Assembly (NCBI GenBank): GCA_944393295.1
Contig: CALXZR010000008.1
Location: forward strand, 26,093-90,092
Origin: an uncultured Clostridia bacterium
GTDB lineage: Bacteria; Bacillota_A; Clostridia; TANB77; CAG-508
Direction of reading: 5' to 3'
DNA: 64,000 bases
Shown: piece after piece, positions 9,844 through 18,642 of the stretch
How the letters are laid out: the number at the start of each line of letters is the position of its first letter
Numbering within the stretch: the first letter of the stretch is position 1
Notes under the pieces: generated by a model
Told to the model about the DNA's origin: nothing
Databases searched by the model: none
The model's input: the letters and a program-made list of their open reading frames with translations, nothing else
Translations under genes and position numbers: made by a program

Positions 9844-10614
9844 TTATCCCCTTTCTAAATATCTTTTCAAAAACTTTTTTGTCCTTTCTTCTTTTGGATT
9901 TTCTATAATTTGCTTAGTTTTCCCCATTTCAACTATATTTCCTTTATCCATAAATATAATTCTGTCTGCGACCTGACTTGCAAATTGAATTTCGTGCGTT
10001 ACTATAAGCATAGTTTTGTTTTCTTTAGCTAATTTTTTTATTACATTTAAAACTTCACCTGTTAGCTCTGGATCTAATGCACTAGTAGGCTCATCCATAA
10101 ATAAAATTTCTGGATTTATTGCTAAAGCTCTAGCAATAGATACTCTTTGTTCTTCACCTCCAGATAAATTACATGGATACATATCTTTTTTATTTTGTAT
10201 TCCCATTTTTTCTAACAATTTTATTGCCTTTTCTTCAGCTTCAGCTTTTTCCATTTTTAGTACTACTATCATTGCTTCTGTAACATTTTGCAATATTGAT
10301 TTATGTGGAAACAAATTAAAATTTTGAAACACCATTCCACATTTTAAATTCATCTTCTTTAAAACTTCTTTTGAATTATATATTGCTTTTTCTTTTCTAT
10401 ACTCTTTTACCATTTTTTCATTATCTATTATTATATTTCCACTATCAAATTTTTCTAGCTGATTCATACACCTTAGTAATGTTGATTTTCCAGAACCAGA
10501 TGAGCCTATTATTGCTACTACTTCACCTTCATCTATGCTAAAAGAAATATTATTTATAGCATAATTATTTTTATATTTTTTTGTCAAATTCTCGACCTTT
10601 AAAATAGTTCTCAT
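9844..10614 (-). CDS. Polar amino-acid ABC transporter, ATP-binding protein
   Basis: ATPase of a GlnQ/HisP-type importer, 256 residues. Walker A GSSGSGKST is near residue 37, the Q-loop in GMVFQNFNLFPH near 95, signature LSGGEEQRV near 149, Walker B ILFMDEPTSAL near 170 and the switch His in VTHE near 200. The signature reads SGGEE rather than the usual SGGQQ, a mild deviation. It lies 14 bases after the permease and 2 before pepD. Confidence 0.94.
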   Translation of the reverse strand: MRTILKVENLTKKYKNNYAINNISFSIDEGEVVAIIGSSGSGKSTLLRCMNQLEKFDSGNIIIDNEKMVKEYRKEKAIYNSKEVLKKMNLKCGMVFQNFNLFPHKSILQNVTEAMIVVLKMEKAEAEEKAIKLLEKMGIQNKKDMYPCNLSGGEEQRVSIARALAINPEILFMDEPTSALDPELTGEVLNVIKKLAKENKTMLIVTHEIQFASQVADRIIFMDKGNIVEMGKTKQIIENPKEERTKKFLKRYLERG

Positions 10615-10628
10615 ATAGATCTCCTTTC

Positions 10629-11285
10629 TTAAGTAATATTGTAATAACTTAGCTTTTTCTCTGCTTTATTAAATACAAATGTAATTAAAATACATAAACA
10701 CAGATACATCATTCCTGCAACACATAGTGGTACTATTGAAAATTGAAAGCTAGATTGTTTTTGCGCTAATGCAAAGATTTCTGTTATACCTATTACTTGT
10801 GCTAACGAAGTGGTTTTAATTAAAGAAATCACCTCATTTGATAATGCAGGTAGAATTCTTTTTATAATTTGTGGTAATAGAATTCTAAAAAATGTTTGAA
10901 TTTTATTCATACCTAAAGTATAAGCTGCTTCTTTTTGCCCTATTGGTATACTTAAAATTCCACTTCTAAATATTTCTGCAAAATATGCTGCATAATTTAT
11001 AACAAAAGCAATTATTATCGCAGTAAATCTATCATACGAAATATTAAATAAATAATAGGGTGCAAAATATACAAATATTATTTGTAACATCATTGGTGTA
11101 CCTCTTATTATTAAAATATAAATATTTGTTATAAAAGATATTATTTTATATTTTGAATTTTTAGCTATTGCAACTAAAATACCAATTGGTATACCTATAA
11201 TTAGTGTTAATACAAAGATTAACAAAGTATTTCCTAATCCTGTAAATAATATTTTTGTTAAATTTATTAAATTAGACATTTTCAT
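10629..11285 (-). CDS. Polar amino-acid ABC transporter, permease (HisM/GlnP type)
   Basis: Integral membrane component, 218 residues with about five hydrophobic helices. The coupling (EAA) loop is visible as EAAYTLGMNKIQTFFRILLPQ near 140-160, and the RGTPMMLQI segment near 60-68 is typical of this permease class. Its start lies inside the end of the substrate-binding gene (14-base overlap), which implies translational coupling. Confidence 0.94.
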   Translation of the reverse strand: MKMSNLINLTKILFTGLGNTLLIFVLTLIIGIPIGILVAIAKNSKYKIISFITNIYILIIRGTPMMLQIIFVYFAPYYLFNISYDRFTAIIIAFVINYAAYFAEIFRSGILSIPIGQKEAAYTLGMNKIQTFFRILLPQIIKRILPALSNEVISLIKTTSLAQVIGITEIFALAQKQSSFQFSIVPLCVAGMMYLCLCILITFVFNKAEKKLSYYNIT

Positions 11286-12090
11286 CCTCTCCTAAATTAG
11301 TTGTTAAATCTTCTCCAAACCATTTTTCAGAAATTTCCTTAAGTTTTCCCTCATCTTTTAATTCCTTTATAGCATTTTCTACTTTATCTTTTAGTTCTAT
11401 ATTTCCTTTTTTAAAAGCTACTACCATTCCTTTAGATTCTTCTCCTATTCCATCGGCTTCAAAAGTTTTAAAATTTTTATTTTGTGTTTTCATTATATAG
11501 CTTCCAGAAATTTTACTCATATATACTGCATCTATATTTCCTGTTTCTAAATCCATTAAAGCTGTTAAATAATCATTATATCCAATTATCTCTCCTAATT
11601 CGTCCCCAAATTCTGAAGATTCTAACCTTTTTTCCTGTACAGAACCTGTTTGCACACCTATCTTCTTTCCTTTTAATTCTTCCTTGTTATTAAAAGCTGA
11701 ATCATTTTTTACAAAAAATATTGATTTATCTTTTATATATACATTACTTAATGTCATTGCTTCTGCTCTTTCATCTGTATATCCAAAAGCATTCCATATA
11801 CAATCTATATTTCCAGAATCTAATTCTTGCTCTTTTGCTGCCCAAGATATAGCTTGCGTTTTTAATTCTAAACCTAATTTATTGCATACCTCTTTTGCTA
11901 AATCAATATCAAAACCAACTAATTCATTGTTTTCATTTCTAAATCCCATAGGTGGAAAATTGTCATCTAATCCTAAAACTAATACATTTTCTTCTTTTTT
12001 ACTTTGCATACTAAATGCACTAACTGCAATTATAATAATTGCAATAATACTAAAACTAAAGCATAGAACTTTAATTACATTATTTTTCAT
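11272..12090 (-). CDS. Amino-acid ABC transporter, substrate-binding protein
   Basis: A 272-residue SBP_bac_3-type binding protein. The N-terminus is a hydrophobic stretch (about residues 8-27) ending in VSAFSMQSK without a lipobox Cys, so it is a membrane-anchored or cleaved-signal protein rather than a lipoprotein. The mature part has family segments DDNFPPMGF, VGFDIDLAKEV and GVQTGSVQE. It is first in the transporter-pepD operon with a strong GGAGG SD. Expression is probably set by the promoter, leader peptide and hairpins at 12152-12358. Confidence 0.92.
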   Translation of the reverse strand: MKNNVIKVLCFSFSIIAIIIIAVSAFSMQSKKEENVLVLGLDDNFPPMGFRNENNELVGFDIDLAKEVCNKLGLELKTQAISWAAKEQELDSGNIDCIWNAFGYTDERAEAMTLSNVYIKDKSIFFVKNDSAFNNKEELKGKKIGVQTGSVQEKRLESSEFGDELGEIIGYNDYLTALMDLETGNIDAVYMSKISGSYIMKTQNKNFKTFEADGIGEESKGMVVAFKKGNIELKDKVENAIKELKDEGKLKEISEKWFGEDLTTNLGEDENV

Positions 12091-12151
12091 TTTTAATACC
12101 TCCTAAAATTTTTATAGAAATAGCGTCGACTCTATTTTTATACTTAAATTC

Positions 12152-12192
12152 AAAAAAGCCTTAAAGATACAATAAGTACCTTTAAGGCTTTA
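12152..12192 (-). terminator. Attenuator terminator before the ABC-pepD operon
   Basis: Minus-strand hairpin with 12-base arms AAAGCCTTAAAG (12191-12180) and CTTTAAGGCTTT (12166-12155), a 13-base loop and a run of T. It lies between the leader peptide and the first structural gene, where an intrinsic terminator makes sense only as a regulated one. Confidence 0.75.
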
Positions 12193-12200
12193 AACAATAA

Positions 12201-12227
12201 AGGCACAAGCATCAAAAGCTTGTGCCT
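12201..12227 (-). promoter_or_regulatory. Competing hairpin of the putative attenuator
   Basis: Perfect 10-base stem AGGCACAAGC / GCTTGTGCCT. Its first arm can instead pair with AAGCTTGTG (12251-12243) at the leader stop codon. Its second arm, extended to 12198, can pair with TAAAGGTAC (12184-12176) inside the terminator's 5' arm. The three pairings are mutually exclusive, as expected for attenuation. Confidence 0.6.
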
Positions 12228-12249
12228 CTTATTTTTAAGTGACACAAGC

Positions 12250-12300
12250 TTATTTTCTATGATGATTGTTACCTTTATTTAATTTATTAAAGTTTATCAT
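12250..12300 (-). CDS. Leader peptide MINFNKLNKGNNHHRK
   Basis: A 16-codon ORF with a strong SD (AAGGGAGAG, six bases before ATG) directly downstream of a consensus promoter. It has two adjacent His codons (12264-12259) three codons before the stop. The stop codon lies at the edge of the first pairing segment of the hairpin system, so ribosome position would decide which hairpin forms. Two His codons are fewer than in the enterobacterial his leader (seven), so the sensed amino acid could be His or less likely Asn/Arg. Confidence 0.65.
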   Translation of the reverse strand: MINFNKLNKGNNHHRK

Positions 12301-12329
12301 AAAAAGCTCTCCCTTTTTGAATTTAATAT

Positions 12330-12358
12330 ATTATACTGTGCAATTTTAAATTTGTCAA
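12330..12358 (-). promoter_or_regulatory. Sigma-A promoter of the leader/ABC/pepD operon
   Basis: Perfect TTGACA (12358-12353), 17-base spacer and TATAAT (12335-12330) on the minus strand, about 30 bases before the leader ATG. Confidence 0.9.
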
Positions 12359-12365
12359 CTATTTT

Positions 12366-13016
12366 TTATTTATCTATTAAATCCAACATTTTTTCATCTA
12401 GTTTATTTATTATTTTTGCATAAGCTACTAGTTTTCTTGAATTTCTTTTTGATATTTTATTTTTAGTTTTATATTTTGTATGATGTTCTATTGTAGCCCA
12501 AAAATCCATTGCTAATGTCCTTATTTGAATTTCAACTTTTGCATAAACAGTAGTTCCTTCAAACTCTATTGGTACCTCTACAATCATATGATAACTAGTA
12601 TAACCACTTTTTTTAGGATGCTTTATGTAGTCTTTTTCGTTAATAACTCTAATATCTGGTATTTGTTCTATTATGTTTCTTATATCGTATACATCTTTTC
12701 TAAGCTTACAAATAACTCTAATTCCTGCAATATCATTAATATTTTCAATTAATTCTTTATAGTTAAGTTCATAATTTTTCTTTTTCATTTTATCAATAAT
12801 ACTTTGTGGGCTTTTTATTCTTTTCATTATATGGTCAACCACTTCATATTGATAAATTTTTTTAAAATCTTCATTAATAGAAATTATTTCTTCCTCCACT
12901 TTTTTCATTGCAGCCTCATATATTGACATTACCTTAGAAAAAAGATTATCTTTTACATTTATATTTCCATTAAACCTTATTAGCTGGTTTGTTTCTCTTA
13001 AATCTATCTTACTTAT
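12366..13016 (-). CDS. Small alarmone synthetase (RelA/SpoT domain, RelQ/YjbM-like)
   Basis: Makes (p)ppGpp from ATP and GDP/GTP. The synthetase domain shows DIAGIRVIC, KKSGYTSYHMIV and EIQIRTLAMDFWATIEHH. The first ATG (12929) gives 187 residues, short for the roughly 210-220 of this family, and has a poorly placed SD. The frame stays open upstream to an in-frame stop beyond 13050 with no ATG, GTG or TTG. A GGAGG lies seven bases before an ATA codon at 13016-13014, which would give about 217 residues and restore the N-terminal helix. I give the longer version with an ATA start as preferred; if ATA is not used the gene begins at 12929. There is no hydrolase domain. Confidence 0.8.
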   Translation of the reverse strand: MSKIDLRETNQLIRFNGNINVKDNLFSKVMSIYEAAMKKVEEEIISINEDFKKIYQYEVVDHIMKRIKSPQSIIDKMKKKNYELNYKELIENINDIAGIRVICKLRKDVYDIRNIIEQIPDIRVINEKDYIKHPKKSGYTSYHMIVEVPIEFEGTTVYAKVEIQIRTLAMDFWATIEHHTKYKTKNKISKRNSRKLVAYAKIINKLDEKMLDLIDK

Positions 13017-13115
13017 TTTACTTCCTCCTTTACTATTTATTTCAAATTCATTTTATTTATATTTCATTAAAACTTTATTAAAAGTTTATGAATTCTATGT
13101 GAATTATATAATTTT

Positions 13116-13742
13116 TTAACAATTAACTACAAAGCTTAAAATACCAGAAGAATACGGTGCTATCTCATATTGCTGAAAATAAATTACTATTTTTTGGTCT
13201 AATAAATAGTAATTATTTTCATTAAAATTTTCTAAAGCTAATTTGCAGGCATCTTCAAAATAAATATCTGGATTCTCAGAAATTTGCATACAAATAGATT
13301 TTATTATATTAAACTTATAATTTATATTGCATTTACATATTTCTTTTAAAGCTATTTTACATCCTTCATTCATGTTCCAATTTTGAGAAGTTCTCGTAGT
13401 ATTTCCATGAGCTCCACCAGTAAATATATATTCATCAGTATATAAACTTATTAAATTATTTTGATTTGTTGTAATTTCAAACTTTTGAACAATATCATAC
13501 TGCATCAATGGATATCCATTTTCCTTATTATATAAGTATAAGTTTATTGCATCTTGATATAATTCATTTTCTGCCTTTTTCTGTAAGCTTAAAGATATTA
13601 CCTCATTATATTTATTAAATCTTTGGATACAACAATTGTTGAAAGTACAAATAATTTTTGGATAATGAATTTCATATATCAATATTACATCCTCATTATA
13701 CTTTAATTCTTTTTGTAAAATACAATCCTTAATTTCAAACAT
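13116..13742 (-). CDS. DUF4163/DUF3298 (RsiV/PdaC-like) domain protein
   Basis: A 208-residue protein with a DUF4163-like N-terminal half and a DUF3298-like C-terminal half. The GGAHGNTT motif near residue 108 is typical of the extracytoplasmic part of RsiV and PdaC-type proteins. Unlike those, no signal peptide or membrane anchor is present, so it is probably cytoplasmic or exported by another route. The function is unknown. Its SD (AGGAGG) lies inside the 3' arm of the preceding alpha-amylase terminator, so read-through could affect its translation. Confidence 0.7.
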   Translation of the reverse strand: MFEIKDCILQKELKYNEDVILIYEIHYPKIICTFNNCCIQRFNKYNEVISLSLQKKAENELYQDAINLYLYNKENGYPLMQYDIVQKFEITTNQNNLISLYTDEYIFTGGAHGNTTRTSQNWNMNEGCKIALKEICKCNINYKFNIIKSICMQISENPDIYFEDACKLALENFNENNYYLLDQKIVIYFQQYEIAPYSSGILSFVVNC

Positions 13743-13746
13743 AAAA

Positions 13747-13781
13747 AAACCTCCTGAAGTATTTTATTCTTCAAAAGGTTT
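13747..13781 (-). terminator. Alpha-amylase terminator that also contains the next gene's SD
   Basis: Thirteen-base stem AAACCTTTTGAAG / CTTCAGGAGGTTT (two G-U pairs), nine-base loop, then T7 running into the ATG of the following gene. The AGGAGG in the 3' arm is that gene's ribosome-binding site. Confidence 0.85.
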
Positions 13782-13790
13782 TTTAGTTAT

Positions 13791-15251
13791 TCAATTTAAA
13801 ATTTCTCCTTGTTTAATCCATATAGATACACTTCCATCTCTACAATGAAATACTCCATTACCTTCGCTATCTACAGTAACTGTAGTATCTACATTTTTAG
13901 TACAATCATAAAAAGTACATCCTGCTAATTTTTTTCCTATGTTCATTGTAATTGAGCCTCCCAAGCCATTGGTCATTACAACAGCAACACCTGAGTTTGT
14001 ATGTTCTACATCTCCTAATCTTGTAAATCCTATAATATTCTTATCGTTAAAATAATCGTATTGTTCTCCATAGGCATAATCTTTTCTAACTTTCAAAATT
14101 AAATCTAATATATCTTTTTTGCTAGTTACTTCTTTTTCTGGAATTCCATAATAATCACCATAAAAAACTGTAGGTAAACCATCTTTTCTAAGTAAAATTA
14201 AGCTATATGCCAATGGCTTAAACCAGTCTAGAATAAAGGATTCTAAAGCTTGTCCAGGTTCTGTATCGTGGTTGTCTACAAAAGTTACAGCTTTTTCTGG
14301 CATTGCTTCTACTAGTGTTCCTTCAAATATTTCACTCATATTGAATTCTCCATTACTAATTGAAGCTCTATAAAAATTATAATGAAGAGGTACATCAAAT
14401 AAAGACATACAATTATTAGTTTTATTTAAATAATCTAATATAGTACTTATATTTGTACTCCAATATTCTCCAACTGAAAATAAATCTTTTCCAGTTTCTT
14501 GTCTTAAAAAATTTAGCCATTCTGGGAAGAACTCCGACCTAATATGTTTTACTGCATCTAATCTAAAGCCATCAATATTTGTAAAATTTATATACCATCT
14601 GCCCCATTTTTTTAGTTCTGTTATAACATCAAAATTATTTAAATCTATATCAGCTCCCATTAAATAATCAAAATTGCCTTTTTCTTTGTCTACATTATTG
14701 TCCCAATGTTTTCCATAAAATTTATATATTGAAGTTGTTGAAGTAGCATCATCCCAATCTACTCCATGAAAATGTGTCCAGTTCCATTTGAAATCAGAAT
14801 ACATATTGTTCCTACCTGGAAAAATATATTTTGTCCAAGCTTTTATTGGTTTTGCTTCGCTTAAACTCACATTTCTATTACTTGCATCATCTTGAACAGC
14901 TAATACTTCTTCTGTTTCATCAGCTCCTAATTTATGGTTTAAAACTATATCAGCTAATACTTTTATATTATTTTCTTTTAAAACTTTTATTGCATTTAAG
15001 TATTCATCTTTTGTTCCATACTTTGTGGGAATAGAGCCTTTTTGATCAAATTCTCCTAAATCGTATAAATCATAAACTCCATAGCCTACATCATTTTTAC
15101 CACTAGCACCTTTATATGCTGGTGGCAACCAAACACTTGTAATTCCTATACTATTCAAGTGTTTTGCATCTTTTGTAACCTTATCCCAAAGTGTAGAATC
15201 ACTAGGTAAATACCATTCAAAATACTGCATTAATGTATTATTGCTAGCCAA
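13791..15251 (-). CDS. Cytoplasmic alpha-amylase (GH13, AmyS-like)
   Basis: Hydrolyses internal alpha-1,4 bonds of starch or glycogen. About 486 residues with no signal peptide. GH13 regions are visible: DIVLNHKLGAD (region I), GFRLDAVKHI with the nucleophile Asp, GEYW with the acid/base Glu and FVDNHDTEPGQ with the third Asp. The frame could open at GTG 15260, but that overlaps the AGGAG itself; the TTG at 15251 is eight bases from it and is the better start. A promoter-like TTGCTA-17-GATAAT lies upstream, so the gene seems to be a separate unit ending at the terminator at 13747-13781. Confidence 0.94.
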   Translation of the reverse strand: MASNNTLMQYFEWYLPSDSTLWDKVTKDAKHLNSIGITSVWLPPAYKGASGKNDVGYGVYDLYDLGEFDQKGSIPTKYGTKDEYLNAIKVLKENNIKVLADIVLNHKLGADETEEVLAVQDDASNRNVSLSEAKPIKAWTKYIFPGRNNMYSDFKWNWTHFHGVDWDDATSTTSIYKFYGKHWDNNVDKEKGNFDYLMGADIDLNNFDVITELKKWGRWYINFTNIDGFRLDAVKHIRSEFFPEWLNFLRQETGKDLFSVGEYWSTNISTILDYLNKTNNCMSLFDVPLHYNFYRASISNGEFNMSEIFEGTLVEAMPEKAVTFVDNHDTEPGQALESFILDWFKPLAYSLILLRKDGLPTVFYGDYYGIPEKEVTSKKDILDLILKVRKDYAYGEQYDYFNDKNIIGFTRLGDVEHTNSGVAVVMTNGLGGSITMNIGKKLAGCTFYDCTKNVDTTVTVDSEGNGVFHCRDGSVSIWIKQGEILN

Positions 15252-15352
15252 ATCTATCACTCCTATTTTTTTCTATTATAATTATCTCACTAACTAAAAA
15301 AAATAGCAAGTTATTATTGGCAAAAGAAAAAACTATAATTAGAAATTATAGT

Positions 15353-16099
15353 TTATCTATTTTTTGATTTTTGTGCATGATAAGAAACTTCTGTAACTAA
15401 GCTATCTGGTACAATTTTAACTAAAATTTTAACACATTTAATTAGAATGCTTGGCAAAATTAATCCTTTTCCCTTTAACATTTGATTAATTGCATATTTA
15501 GCAACATACTCGCTACTAACTCCTCTAATGCAAAATTTAACACCTGCAACCTCATTAAATTCTGTTTTTACTGGTCCAGGACAAACCACAGATATTTTTA
15601 CATTAGATTTCTCTTTTTTTAATTCTTTTTGAATAGCTCTCGTAAGAGCTACCACATAATTTTTTGTAGCATAATAAGTTGCCATTAATGGTCCTGGCAT
15701 AAATCCTGCAATTGAAGCCATATTTAATATATATCCATTATTTTTTCTTTTCATTTCTTGCAAATATAATTTTGTAAGTATATGAACTGCTACTATATTA
15801 GTATCTATCATATTTAGTTCTTTATCTAGTTCTGTAGTATCAAAATGTCCAAACAAACCAAATCCTGCGTTATTTACTAATATATCAATATCTTTATATT
15901 CTTCAAATATTTTATAACAGTTTTCTTCTTTACTTACATCTAAGCAAACAATTTCTACATTTGTTTTTAATTCTTCTTTTAACTCCTCTAATTTTTCTCT
16001 TCTTCTAGCAACTATTATTAAATCATATCCAAGTTCAGATAAATATCTTGCAATATCTCTACCAATTCCAGAAGAAGCTCCTGTAATTAAAGCCTTCAT
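15353..16099 (-). CDS. Short-chain dehydrogenase/reductase
   Basis: A 248-residue classical SDR. The NAD(P) loop TGASSGIG is at residues 7-14, NNAG near 85, catalytic Ser in NMASIAG near 133-139 and YYATK near 148-152 as the YxxxK pair. Arg residues after the second strand (VARRREK) favour NADP(H). It resembles DltE/YqjQ-type oxidoreductases, but the substrate cannot be read. It follows the patatin gene by 33 bases and is probably in the patatin-MscS-Nudix cluster. Confidence 0.88.
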   Translation of the reverse strand: MKALITGASSGIGRDIARYLSELGYDLIIVARRREKLEELKEELKTNVEIVCLDVSKEENCYKIFEEYKDIDILVNNAGFGLFGHFDTTELDKELNMIDTNIVAVHILTKLYLQEMKRKNNGYILNMASIAGFMPGPLMATYYATKNYVVALTRAIQKELKKEKSNVKISVVCPGPVKTEFNEVAGVKFCIRGVSSEYVAKYAINQMLKGKGLILPSILIKCVKILVKIVPDSLVTEVSYHAQKSKNR

Positions 16100-16132
16100 A
16101 TAAAAAATTAATTCCTCTCTAAAATAAACTCA

Positions 16133-16990
16133 TTATTCTTCTATAAGTTTTAATATTTTTTCTTTATTTTTTAAAATTGTATCATATCCAATTTTAAATA
16201 CTTTATCTACATCATCTACTTCTAAAAGACTTGTCCCTGCTGCATCTATTTCAATTGCTAAATCCGCCTCTTTTTGTGCTTTTCGAACATCTTTTAGTGA
16301 AAAAATATCAACTGCTCTTAGTAAAATTGCAAAAAGATTTGGCTCTGGTTTATATTCATCTATTTTAAAGCTTAATCCTATAGTTTTAGTTGCTCCCATA
16401 TCTTTTAGAATATGTACTGGTAAATTATCTTTTGTTCCACCATCTATAAAATTATATCCTTTGTATTCACATGGTGTAAACACAGCCGGAAATGCAATAC
16501 TTGCTCTTGTTGCAATATCTATAGGTGCATCATATAAATAATCTATATTATCATTTTTTAAATCATAATGTCTAGATAAAAATATACACTCTTTTGTTGA
16601 TATTGTATCTACTGTTGCAATTGCATAAGGAATACTAATCTCATTCATATTTGAAATATTTTTTTCTTTAGCACAATCTTTTATTATTTTAGCAATATTT
16701 TCTCCAGGAATTAAACCTTCTATTCTAGCCACTCCACTACTTAAATAAGTTACCCCTGCTTTAAATAAAGGTTTTTTTGGTATTTTTGTCATTTCTTTAT
16801 AGTAATCTAAGAATCTTTTTAATATTTCGTCTGTATCATATCCTAGAGCATAAATCGTACCTATTAAAGCTCCAGAACTAGTCCCAGATAGATAATCTAT
16901 TTTTACATCTATATCTTTCAGTGCTTTTAACGCTCCTATATGAGCAATTCCTTTTAAACCACCGCCTGCTAAAGCTAAACCTAAGCTCAT
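16133..16990 (-). CDS. Patatin-like phospholipase
   Basis: A 285-residue member of the RssA/patatin family of lipid acyl hydrolases. The oxyanion loop GGGLKGIAH is at residues 9-17, the nucleophile in GTSSG near 36-40 and the Asp of the Ser-Asp dyad in DGGTKDN near 178-184. No signal peptide is present, so the action is cytoplasmic, probably on membrane phospholipid. It overlaps the end of the MscS gene by four bases (ATGA), so the two are translationally coupled. Confidence 0.92.
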   Translation of the reverse strand: MSLGLALAGGGLKGIAHIGALKALKDIDVKIDYLSGTSSGALIGTIYALGYDTDEILKRFLDYYKEMTKIPKKPLFKAGVTYLSSGVARIEGLIPGENIAKIIKDCAKEKNISNMNEISIPYAIATVDTISTKECIFLSRHYDLKNDNIDYLYDAPIDIATRASIAFPAVFTPCEYKGYNFIDGGTKDNLPVHILKDMGATKTIGLSFKIDEYKPEPNLFAILLRAVDIFSLKDVRKAQKEADLAIEIDAAGTSLLEVDDVDKVFKIGYDTILKNKEKILKLIEE

Positions 16991-18057
16991 GCGTTTTCTT
17001 CCTCCTGATTCTTAACATATACTGTTTGTGTTGGATATGCTAAATCTATATTTTCTTTTTCTACTAAAAACAATAAATCACATAACAAATCTTCTTTTAT
17101 TTTTAAAAATTTTACATAATCCTTTTCATTTACATATAAAAATATTTTTATATCATTGCTGTAAGCTGTAATATTATCAAAATTCACTTCAACACTGTCT
17201 GGAACAACATTTGGATTATTTTCTAAAACTACTCTAATTTCCTTTACAATTTTTTTAATTTGCTCAGAAGTAGTTTGTAGACTAAGACCAAGTACTAAAT
17301 CAAATCTTCTTGTTGATAAAGTATTCCAATTAGTAACATACTCTGTTGCAATATTAGCATTAGGAATATTTATAATTGAGTTATTAGTTGTTCTTATTCT
17401 TGTACTTCTAAAAGTAATATCTGTAACAGTTCCAGCAAAAGTACCAATTTCTATCCAATCTCCTATGTTATATGGTTTGTCTGTTAAAATTGCCATACCA
17501 CTTAATAAGCTTTTTACTAAATCTTGTGCTGCCAAAGCAATTACAGCACTACCAATTCCAAGACCAGCAGCTAAACCATTTAAATTTATTTTATTCATAT
17601 ATAGTATAATAAATATAGAAATAACCCAAATAACTGCTCTAGTAATTTTACATATAAAATTATTTACCATTTTATTGCTTGAGTAATTAGTAAAAGATTT
17701 GAATAAAATTGATTTTGGAGTTATTGCAGAAGTAATACATTTAGTTATGAATATCATTACAATAATTTTAAATATATCATTTGCTATTACCATTACTTGT
17801 GAGTTAACTGGTAATATTCTAATTGCCAAGTAAAAACCTAATAAAACAAAAAAAGTCTTTAAAGTTTTATACATTCCATCTGATTTTACATCTGATTTAT
17901 CTTTTCTTACTTTATATACTATTTTTAAAATTATTTTTGCAAAAACACTTCGCAATAAGAAAAATATTATAATCACAGCAATTGCTATTTGAATATCAAA
18001 AATAGCAATTAAATTTTTAATATCTATACTTGCCAATTTTTCTCTTAATACTTCCAT
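16987..18057 (-). CDS. Small-conductance mechanosensitive channel (MscS family)
   Basis: A 356-residue channel with three or four N-terminal hydrophobic helices, the glycine/alanine-rich pore helix (GLAAGLGIGSAVIALAAQD, about 165-185), the beta domain with NIGDWIEIGTFAGTV, RSTRIRTTNN and IPNANIA, and a C-terminal cytoplasmic alpha/beta vestibule. Homologues open under membrane tension to release solutes on osmotic downshift. It lies 12 bases after the Nudix gene and overlaps the patatin gene. Confidence 0.95.
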   Translation of the reverse strand: MEVLREKLASIDIKNLIAIFDIQIAIAVIIIFFLLRSVFAKIILKIVYKVRKDKSDVKSDGMYKTLKTFFVLLGFYLAIRILPVNSQVMVIANDIFKIIVMIFITKCITSAITPKSILFKSFTNYSSNKMVNNFICKITRAVIWVISIFIILYMNKINLNGLAAGLGIGSAVIALAAQDLVKSLLSGMAILTDKPYNIGDWIEIGTFAGTVTDITFRSTRIRTTNNSIINIPNANIATEYVTNWNTLSTRRFDLVLGLSLQTTSEQIKKIVKEIRVVLENNPNVVPDSVEVNFDNITAYSNDIKIFLYVNEKDYVKFLKIKEDLLCDLLFLVEKENIDLAYPTQTVYVKNQEEENA

Positions 18058-18068
18058 AATTCCTCCAA

Positions 18069-18602
18069 CTATTTGTTTATATATTTAAAATAATACATTA
18101 AAATTGCTAAATTTAAAGTTGCTTGTTCGAAATAATTCTCCTTTGCTAAATCAAAGCATTTATCTAAAGGAATTTTTTCTATTTCTAATATTTCCTCATC
18201 TTCATCTAAATGAGTTTCTCCTTTTGAGAAATCTTTTGCTACAAATATATGTACTTTCTCACTTGTATATCCACAAGAAGGATAAACTGTAATTAAATGT
18301 TCTATGCTATTTGCAACAATACCAGTTTCTTCTTCTAATTCTCTCTTAGCTGTAGCTTCTGGCTTTTCGTCTTTATCTATAATACCTGCTGGAAATTCCA
18401 ATTCTACTTTACCTATAACTTCTCTTAATTGTTTAATGAAAATTGCCTCATTTTTTTCATTAATTGGCATTACTAAAGCAGCATCTCCAGGTTCTACACA
18501 CTCTCTTTTATACAATTTTCCTTCACTATTTTCATAAGTTTTTTCTATAACCTTTAATCTTTTTCCATTAAATTTTATTTTTTCTTCAATTAATTTATTC
18601 AA
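18069..18602 (-). CDS. ADP-ribose pyrophosphatase-like Nudix hydrolase
   Basis: A 177-residue protein with a complete Nudix box beginning at GIIDKDEKPEATAKRE (about residues 74-89) and ending LEEETGI. The N-terminal strand region and length match the NudF/ADP-ribose pyrophosphatase subgroup, which cleaves ADP-ribose to AMP and ribose 5-phosphate. It heads the Nudix-MscS-patatin-SDR cluster. Confidence 0.9.
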   Translation of the reverse strand: MNKLIEEKIKFNGKRLKVIEKTYENSEGKLYKRECVEPGDAALVMPINEKNEAIFIKQLREVIGKVELEFPAGIIDKDEKPEATAKRELEEETGIVANSIEHLITVYPSCGYTSEKVHIFVAKDFSKGETHLDEDEEILEIEKIPLDKCFDLAKENYFEQATLNLAILMYYFKYINK

Positions 18603-18642
18603 GATATACTCCTAAAAATTTTATTTTTTATTATTATATATC

